NCBI GenBank assembly: GCA_003240795.1
Contig: QFNK01000032.1
Location: 1 to 10,677 of the forward strand
DNA from: Micavibrio aeruginosavorus
Lineage (GTDB): Bacteria > Pseudomonadota > Alphaproteobacteria > Micavibrionales > Micavibrionaceae
DNA: 10,677 nt
Direction of reading: 5' to 3'
Both the position numbers and the translations under genes were made by a program. Below are positions 6,676 to 10,677 of this stretch, in pieces. The notes under the pieces are model-generated. The model was not told where the DNA came from, did not search any database, and worked only from the letters and a program-made list of their open reading frames with translations. Numbering within the stretch: the stretch's first letter is position 1; every line of letters starts with the position of its first letter.

Positions 6676-6729
6676 CGAAAACCGCAGTGGGCAAACAGGC
6701 CGCGGAATATAGGCTTTCACCCCCGCCTG

Positions 6730-6738
6730 TGTTTAAAT
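6730..6738 (+). promoter_or_regulatory. Extended -10 of xth, supporting a leaderless start at 6746
   Basis: TGT-TTAAAT at 6730-6738 is an extended -10 that ends 7 nt before the ATG at 6746, the same spacing and hexamer as at dgt. No convincing -35 was found. It favours the ATG at 6746 over the in-frame ATG at 6737, which overlaps the hexamer. Confidence 0.4.
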
Positions 6739-6745
6739 GCCGCAC

Positions 6746-7507
6746 ATGAAAATCGCCGCCTGGAACGTCAATTCAATTAAGGCCCGCACCGCCCATGTCC
6801 AGCGCTGGCTGGAACGGGTCAAACCGGACTTCCTCCTGCTTCAGGAGCTTAAGGGGCTGGAATTCCCGCATGAGGTCTTTGACGGGTACAAAATCCACGC
6901 CGTCGGGCAGAAGGCATATAACGGTGTCGCGATCCTCTCCAATAGTTCGTTCGACGTAATTTTGGAAAAACTGCCCGGCGACGATGCGGATGAACAGGCA
7001 CGGTATCTGGAGATTGCGGCACCGGACGGCACGCGCATCATCAACATCTACCTGCCCAACGGCAACCCGTGGCCGGGCGAAAAATTCGATTACAAGATGC
7101 GGTGGATGGACAGGCTTCACGCCCGTCTGAAGGAATTGCGCGATCAGGAAATCCCCTTCCTCATCGGCGGCGATTTCAACGTCATCCCTGAGGCACGGGA
7201 CTGCTGGGACCCAACAGTCTGGATGAACGACGCGCTCTACAGGATTGAAACAAGGCAAAAATTCAGAAGCATTTTAAATCTTGGTTTAACGGATGCGTTC
7301 AGGGCGTTGAATCAGAACGATCATCAATACACCTTTTGGGATTATCAGGCCGGATGCTGGCCGAAAGACTACGGCATCAGGATCGACCACTTCCTGCTCT
7401 CCCCCGCCGTGACGGACAGGCTTGCATCCTGCACCATCGACAAAGAACCGCGCGGCGAGGAATCCCCGTCCGACCACACACCCGTTATCCTCACGATCAA
7501 GCCATGA
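6746..7507 (+). CDS. xth: Exodeoxyribonuclease III (AP endonuclease)
   Basis: This is a DNA-repair enzyme of the exonuclease III/AP endonuclease family that nicks DNA at abasic sites and has 3'-exonuclease and phosphatase activity. The 253-residue product has the full catalytic set: MKIAAWNVNS with Asn7, LLQELKG with Glu34, IYLPNGNP with Tyr102, GGDFNVIPE with Asp143/Asn145, RIDHFLLS with Asp214 and the C-terminal PSDHTPV with Asp243/His244. Length is standard. An in-frame ATG at 6737 would add three residues; I prefer 6746 because homology starts exactly there. No Shine-Dalgarno. The stop codon overlaps the next start as ATGA, so it is probably the first gene of a two-gene unit. Confidence 0.95.
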   Translation: MKIAAWNVNSIKARTAHVQRWLERVKPDFLLLQELKGLEFPHEVFDGYKIHAVGQKAYNGVAILSNSSFDVILEKLPGDDADEQARYLEIAAPDGTRIINIYLPNGNPWPGEKFDYKMRWMDRLHARLKELRDQEIPFLIGGDFNVIPEARDCWDPTVWMNDALYRIETRQKFRSILNLGLTDAFRALNQNDHQYTFWDYQAGCWPKDYGIRIDHFLLSPAVTDRLASCTIDKEPRGEESPSDHTPVILTIKP

Positions 7508-8145
7508 AAATTTTTAAATCCGCCGCCCTCGCCGCTACGCTTGTCCTTTGCGGATGCGCGAGCGAAATGCACAGCTCCCTGAACGCCTATATGGCGGCAA
7601 AACGCCTGCCCGCGCCGACAACGGAAAGATTTCCGCATTGCCAGGGTTACGGATGCCCGACGGTAAAATTTGTCGAATTGAACAAATCCGACTGGAAGAA
7701 AATTGAAAAAACCTTTGGCAGGAAAGCCAAAAGCGCGGAAGAGGAAAGAAACAGCATCGCCCGCACCATCGGCACGTTCGAGCAGATCGTCGGCCCATTA
7801 ACGGGAACGGAAAACGACAAGCGCGGAACATTCATCCAGACCGGCAAAGGCCAGCTCGACTGCGTGGACGAAAGCACGAACACCACGATCTATATGATGA
7901 TGCTGAAAGAAAAAGGGCTGATCACCTTTCACGACATAGAACAGCCGCAGGTAAGATACCCGATCGTATCGGGGCGCGGCTGGATGCACCAGACCGCCGT
8001 CATCACGGAAAAGGAAACCGGAAAACAATATGCCGTCGATTCTTGGTTCGAGGATAACGGCGTGAACGCATGGGTCGTTTCGATTGAAGGATGGCTGAAC
8101 GGATGGCATCCGGACATGGTCAAGGATGCGGCGGAGAAGAAATAA
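7504..8145 (+). CDS. Putative lipoprotein with transglutaminase/papain-like Cys-His-Asp pattern
   Basis: The 213-residue product begins with a lipoprotein signal peptide: MKIFK, a hydrophobic stretch, then the lipobox L-C-G-C with Cys18 as the lipidated residue. It should be exported and membrane-anchored. No named family was recognised. The second half reads QLDCVDESTN (117-126), GWMHQTAVI (159-167) and YAVDSWFEDNG (176-186). Cys120, His162 and Asp179 occur in the order and setting of transglutaminase-like or papain-fold cysteine hydrolases (Cys opening a helix, His and Asp on following strands). Cys46 and Cys51 may form a disulfide. Translation starts within the xth stop (ATGA) with no ribosome binding site, so it probably depends on xth translation. 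Coding status is well supported; activity is inference. Confidence 0.85.
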   Translation: MKIFKSAALAATLVLCGCASEMHSSLNAYMAAKRLPAPTTERFPHCQGYGCPTVKFVELNKSDWKKIEKTFGRKAKSAEEERNSIARTIGTFEQIVGPLTGTENDKRGTFIQTGKGQLDCVDESTNTTIYMMMLKEKGLITFHDIEQPQVRYPIVSGRGWMHQTAVITEKETGKQYAVDSWFEDNGVNAWVVSIEGWLNGWHPDMVKDAAEKK

Positions 8146-8193
8146 TTCGTGGCCAAGCGCGCCGAAACGCCATAGAATCCGTACAAGAAGCTT

Positions 8194-8222
8194 TTGATTC
8201 GCCCCGCCTTTTCACCTATCCG
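8194..8222 (+). promoter_or_regulatory. Weak candidate promoter before the second lipoprotein gene
   Basis: The 92-nt gap (8146-8237) holds TTGATT (8194-8199), a 17-nt spacer and TATCCG (8217-8222), 15 nt before the ATG at 8238. The -10 is poor, and no good Shine-Dalgarno or terminator is visible in the gap. Read-through from xth is an alternative. Confidence 0.25.
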
Positions 8223-8237
8223 CCGGACGCAGACACC

Positions 8238-9176
8238 ATGAAAAACCGCCTCTATTCCCTCCTCGCCGCAACCGCCATTGCAGGAACGGTCGCACTCGCC
8301 GCCTGCGCGCCATGGGGAAATGAATTCCGCGAAGTAACGGCAGAGCGCATTGCACGCCCCGCTTTTATGGTCGAACGCAAGGACAGCGCGGGCGGGATGC
8401 AGTTCCAGCTATGGGAACGCATGCACGCGCCGGGCGAACCCGCGAACATTTATATTGAAGGCGACGGCGACACGGACCCGAAATGGGATTCCACGCCGGA
8501 CAATCCGGTCGCCCTGCACCTTGCCTCCCGCGACAACGCGAAAAACCTCGTCTGGATCGGCCGCCCGTGCCAGTTTCAGGAAGTGCCGGACGACAAGAAA
8601 TGCGATCCGTCCCTTTGGAGCACGCGCCGCTTCTCTCCGGAGGTACTGGCCGCCTACAACGAAATCATCGACTATGTGAAAAAACGCTATGACGTCACGC
8701 AAATCAACCTCATCGGCTATGACGGCGGCGCGAACGTCGCGGCGGCACTGGCCACGCAGAGAAGCGATGTCGCCTCTCTCCGCACTGTCGCGGGCGAACT
8801 GAACCCCGACCTCGTTTCCGAAAAGGTAAAAACGAAGGTCGATGCCGACAACATCCGCGCGAACGCCATCGCGCCTCAATTGGCAGGCCTGCCGCAACAC
8901 CATTTCATCGGGGCGGGTGACGATGTCGCACCGCCGGCCGTTTATCATTCCTTCCGTCAGGCGATGGGCGAGACGGACTGCGTCCATTACACCATCGTTC
9001 CCGATGCCGACCACACAAAGGGCTGGGTCGAAAAATGGCCTACCCTCCTGAATTCCAGCCTGTCATGCGCCAGCGCGATGCCGCCGAAAGAAGACATGAG
9101 CATGGGACTGCCGCAGGATTACATGCCGGCGCCGTTCCCGCCTGTGCCGGAAGACATCGACCACGGCCAGAAATAA
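8238..9176 (+). CDS. Putative alpha/beta-hydrolase lipoprotein with Asp at the nucleophile position
   Basis: The 312-residue product has a lipoprotein signal (MKNR, hydrophobic core, lipobox L-A-A-C with Cys23). The remainder looks like an alpha/beta-hydrolase: IYIEGDGD (71-78, the strand-loop shaping the oxyanion hole), WIGRPCQFQ (106-114) with Cys111 and Cys122 perhaps bridged, INLIGYDGGANVA (156-168) as nucleophile elbow, HFIGAGDDVAPP (222-233) carrying the acid Asp, and VPDADHTKGW (254-263) with His259. In relatives I recall, the elbow is GYSGG; here it is GYDGG with Asp162 encoded by GAC. Signal, elbow, acid and His are in the expected order. The C-terminus is a Met/Pro-rich tail of about 30 residues. 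The ATG at 8238 is the start that yields a signal peptide; further upstream codons in frame overlap the previous gene. The ending is one base from the convergent SGNH gene. Confidence 0.85.
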   Translation: MKNRLYSLLAATAIAGTVALAACAPWGNEFREVTAERIARPAFMVERKDSAGGMQFQLWERMHAPGEPANIYIEGDGDTDPKWDSTPDNPVALHLASRDNAKNLVWIGRPCQFQEVPDDKKCDPSLWSTRRFSPEVLAAYNEIIDYVKKRYDVTQINLIGYDGGANVAAALATQRSDVASLRTVAGELNPDLVSEKVKTKVDADNIRANAIAPQLAGLPQHHFIGAGDDVAPPAVYHSFRQAMGETDCVHYTIVPDADHTKGWVEKWPTLLNSSLSCASAMPPKEDMSMGLPQDYMPAPFPPVPEDIDHGQK

Positions 9177-9177
9177 T

Positions 9178-10449
9178 TCAGACAAGCGTAGCCAGAACCG
9201 CGCGAAGATCGACGGCCATGGCCTCATGACCGATGGGCAGAGGGTGCGTACCGTCCGATGTGCCGCCGGCGATGAACTTCCAGAAATCATCCCCGCTTGC
9301 ACCGCCGCGAATGCCGTTCATCCGGCAGAGGCGCGTTATCGTCCCGTCGGCAAGGCGCGCCTCATACCAGTCGTTCATCGCCGCCCCCTTGCCGCCCGCG
9401 CCCCAGTTCGCGTTGATCGTCTGACCGGATACGGATGAATAGCTTCCTCCCGTCCGAGGGATCAGGGTCGTGCGGACAATCCCCTCGATACCGGCAGCCT
9501 TCATCTCCGCCCACGCCGTCAGGTGTTTGCTTTGCGTGTTTGCCGTATCGCCCGTGCCGTTCACGCCGATATCGTTCGTCCCCGGCTCATCCACCGCAAA
9601 GCGCGCGTATTTATAAAGCGCGATCAGCTTGCTCTGCCCCGTCAAAACACCCGCACCTGTCTTTGCAAGATTAAGCCCCGGATAGACCGCATTGCCTGAC
9701 GCGTCGCGCATGGCCCGCTGGAAAAATCCGCGCCCGTGCTGGCCGGACGATGCGCCGTCGGACGCGCTCTCCATGATGCTGTCGCCAAGACCGACAAAGG
9801 ACGGCCCGTCAACAAGGGGCCGCCCGAGAAGGATCAGACGGTACCCGCTCGCCCGCGAAACAGGCGCAGTCCCAGAGAAGGTAAAAGTTCCCGCCGCATC
9901 GGTGGATGACGGTATCGTGACCGCCGGATCGTACCAAGAACATTGCTGTCCCGACACGTCACCCACCGTGTTGCCGCAATAAGGCATATGCGCGGCGGCG
10001 GTAACGATACGCCCCTTGATAAAATATTCCTCACCCCTGGAAAATTGCGCTTTGCCAAGCATTGACGGAAGAAGCGCGTCCGATAAAACATCGCCCGTCC
10101 CGCCGCTTACGGTCACGCTGCGCCCGCCGCCGAAATAAAGCGGCGTGATGGCCGCCCCCGTCTGGATGCTCATATCGACGAAAGTCAGGTCAGGCAATAA
10201 GGCCGGATCAATCACCTGCCCCGTCGCCGCCATGTACCAGTTGTTCAGATTGACGAACAATTCACGGGCATCAGCACCCAGAATATATTTCTGGCGGAAT
10301 GCCTGCGCCGTGCGTCCGGACTGGCTGTCGCGGTTGACGGGCACGTTGTTCTGCGTCGCGATGGTGCGGATCGGAATGACTGGCGGAGGTGAAATGATCC
10401 CGGACACAACACCGCGCCCGACACCGACCGGAAAACATATACCGCTCAT
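9178..10449 (-). CDS. SGNH/GDSL-type hydrolase with additional N-terminal domain
   Basis: The 423-residue product ends in an SGNH hydrolase domain (about 215-423): FVGLGDSIMES (218-228) with Ser224, KTGAG (263-267) giving the block II Gly, PGTNDIGVNG (289-298) with Asn292, and SDGTHP (398-403) with Asp399 and His402. All four blocks are intact, so it is likely an active esterase, lipase or carbohydrate deacetylase. Residues about 22-215 form a Gly/Ser/Thr-rich, probably beta-sheet region (RELFVNLNNWY, TPLYFGGGRSVTVSGG, EEYFIKGRIVT) of a style I associate with phage- or surface-linked GDSL proteins; this is from memory. No signal peptide or membrane span is seen. The start overlaps the stop of a 32-codon ORF by ATGA, and only a poor GGGA lies upstream, so translation is probably coupled. 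Confidence 0.85.
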   Translation of the reverse strand: MSGICFPVGVGRGVVSGIISPPPVIPIRTIATQNNVPVNRDSQSGRTAQAFRQKYILGADARELFVNLNNWYMAATGQVIDPALLPDLTFVDMSIQTGAAITPLYFGGGRSVTVSGGTGDVLSDALLPSMLGKAQFSRGEEYFIKGRIVTAAAHMPYCGNTVGDVSGQQCSWYDPAVTIPSSTDAAGTFTFSGTAPVSRASGYRLILLGRPLVDGPSFVGLGDSIMESASDGASSGQHGRGFFQRAMRDASGNAVYPGLNLAKTGAGVLTGQSKLIALYKYARFAVDEPGTNDIGVNGTGDTANTQSKHLTAWAEMKAAGIEGIVRTTLIPRTGGSYSSVSGQTINANWGAGGKGAAMNDWYEARLADGTITRLCRMNGIRGGASGDDFWKFIAGGTSDGTHPLPIGHEAMAVDLRAVLATLV

Positions 10450-10544
10450 CGCGCACCGTCCCGGGTGTGGTTTTGCCTGACGGCAATATTAAAGGCGCGC
10501 GAAAGCGCATATGGCGGCGCATGGCCGCTTGCATGTATTGTCAT
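10446..10544 (-). CDS. Small ORF (32 aa) coupled to the SGNH hydrolase gene
   Basis: The ORF begins with an ATG at 10544 that has GAGGAG 5 nt upstream (10555-10550 on the minus strand), the clearest ribosome binding site in the right half of the window. It runs 32 codons (starting MTIHASGHAPPY, ending NHTRDGAR) and its TGA overlaps the SGNH start as ATGA. The peptide is basic and His-rich with no signal or membrane segment. I recognise no family. It may be a leader peptide that sets translation of the hydrolase, a small functional protein, or the remains of a longer gene. The ribosome binding site and exact stop/start overlap are the evidence that it is translated. Confidence 0.55.
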   Translation of the reverse strand: MTIHASGHAPPYALSRAFNIAVRQNHTRDGAR

Positions 10545-10549
10545 GAAAT

Positions 10550-10555
10550 CTCCTC
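10550..10555 (-). promoter_or_regulatory. Shine-Dalgarno of the small ORF
   Basis: GAGGAG on the minus strand, 5 nt before the ATG at 10544. Ribosomes loading here would translate the small ORF first and reach the SGNH gene through the ATGA overlap. Confidence 0.6.
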
Positions 10556-10563
10556 GGATAAAC

Positions 10564-10589
10564 AAAAATGCCGCTTGAAAAAGCGGCAT
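10564..10589 (-). terminator. Terminator-like hairpin in the SGNH leader, distal
   Basis: Arms ATGCCGCTT (10568-10576) and AAGCGGCAT (10581-10589) form a perfect 9-bp stem with a 4-nt loop, followed on the minus strand by TTTT (10567-10564). It looks like a Rho-independent terminator but lies between the predicted promoter and the small ORF, so it could act as an attenuator of the downstream genes. Confidence 0.65.
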
Positions 10590-10590
10590 G

Positions 10591-10609
10591 AAAAAAGGCG
10601 CAAAACGCC
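10591..10609 (-). terminator. Short terminator-like hairpin in the SGNH leader, proximal
   Basis: Arms GGCG (10597-10600) and CGCC (10606-10609) with a 5-nt loop, followed on the minus strand by six T (10596-10591). The stem is short, and it begins only a few nt after the predicted transcription start, too close for ordinary termination. It may be a 5'-end structure of the leader RNA. Confidence 0.45.
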
Positions 10610-10621
10610 CTGAACAAAATT

Positions 10622-10650
10622 ATAATAGGAATTAATTCCAAAAATGTCAA
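10622..10650 (-). promoter_or_regulatory. Near-consensus promoter with palindromic operator, upstream of small ORF and SGNH gene
   Basis: On the minus strand: perfect -35 TTGACA (10650-10645), a 17-nt spacer, -10 TATTAT (10627-10622). The spacer contains the perfect 12-bp palindrome GGAATTAATTCC (10628-10639), a good place for a repressor dimer to block RNA polymerase. Predicted start is near 10615, giving a leader of about 70 nt. This is the strongest sigma-70-type promoter in the window. Nothing coding was found in 10545-10677. Confidence 0.7.
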
Positions 10651-10677
10651 GACAGCAAGGAGTCAGCCCCCTTGCCG

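Noticed and set aside
6613..6720. Upstream ATG for the HAD phosphatase, adding 36 residues
   Set aside because: A good predicted promoter (TTGATT-N17-TATTAT) sits inside this stretch, and the extra residues are not HAD-like.
8091..8237. Upstream start for the alpha/beta-hydrolase lipoprotein, adding 49 residues
   Set aside because: It would overlap the previous gene and bury the lipoprotein signal peptide, which begins properly at the ATG at 8238.
10271..10534. 87-codon minus-strand frame overlapping the SGNH start
   Set aside because: It overlaps the SGNH N-terminus in another frame, is Arg/His-rich and has no ribosome binding site; the 32-codon ORF in a different frame has the GAGGAG and the ATGA link.
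10621..10677. Plus-strand TATAAT (10621-10626) with AAGGAG (10656-10661) and a TTG at 10672 as the start of a gene running off the edge
   Set aside because: No -35 at a proper distance, a rare TTG start, and only two codons inside the window. It might be real but cannot be supported.
1..10677. CRISPR array, tRNA/rRNA, insertion sequence, integrase or toxin-antitoxin pair
   Set aside because: Looked for on both strands; no regularly spaced repeats, cloverleaf with CCA end, terminal inverted repeats with transposase, or recognisable toxin-antitoxin proteins were seen.

Overview
The window is a chromosomal segment of an alphaproteobacterium. The main reason is the minus-strand block SPOR protein - nagZ - scpA - scpB - tatA, next to dgt and a divergent erpA; I know this neighbourhood from many Alphaproteobacteria. 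The exact lineage cannot be read from the sequence. No tRNA, rRNA, CRISPR array, transposase or integrase was seen.

Bases 1-4912, all minus strand. dgt (dNTP triphosphohydrolase) is closed by an intrinsic terminator. A cell-envelope and chromosome operon follows: a membrane-anchored SPOR protein, the peptidoglycan-recycling glucosaminidase NagZ, the condensin partners ScpA and ScpB, and the first codons of tatA at the window edge. The genes after the SPOR gene are tightly packed (44-nt overlap, 20-nt overlap, 2-nt gap). argS, which I would expect between dgt and the SPOR gene, is absent. The terminator that fills the junction appears to carry the promoter of the SPOR gene inside it.

Bases 4913-7507. 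erpA (Fe-S insertion) diverges from dgt. A 410-residue HAD phosphatase of trehalose-phosphatase type converges on erpA and diverges from xth (exonuclease III). Several first genes here (SPOR, dgt, erpA, xth) have no Shine-Dalgarno sequence but have a -10-like hexamer ending 6-7 nt before the start codon, so leaderless mRNAs are likely. Genes inside the operon, such as nagZ, do have Shine-Dalgarno sequences.

Bases 7504-9176, plus strand. Two putative lipoproteins follow xth. The first overlaps xth by ATGA and has a Cys...His...Asp pattern suggesting a transglutaminase/papain-like cysteine hydrolase. The second is an alpha/beta-hydrolase whose nucleophile elbow reads G-Y-D-G-G, with Asp where Ser is expected.

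Bases 9178-10677, minus strand. A 423-residue SGNH/GDSL hydrolase with an additional beta-rich-looking N-terminal region converges on the second lipoprotein with a single base between stop codons. It is preceded by a previously uncalled 32-codon ORF with its own ribosome binding site, coupled to it by ATGA. In front lies a compact regulatory leader: a near-consensus promoter with a perfect 12-bp palindrome in its spacer, then two terminator-like hairpins. This right-hand region is the most accessory-looking and least explained part of the window.
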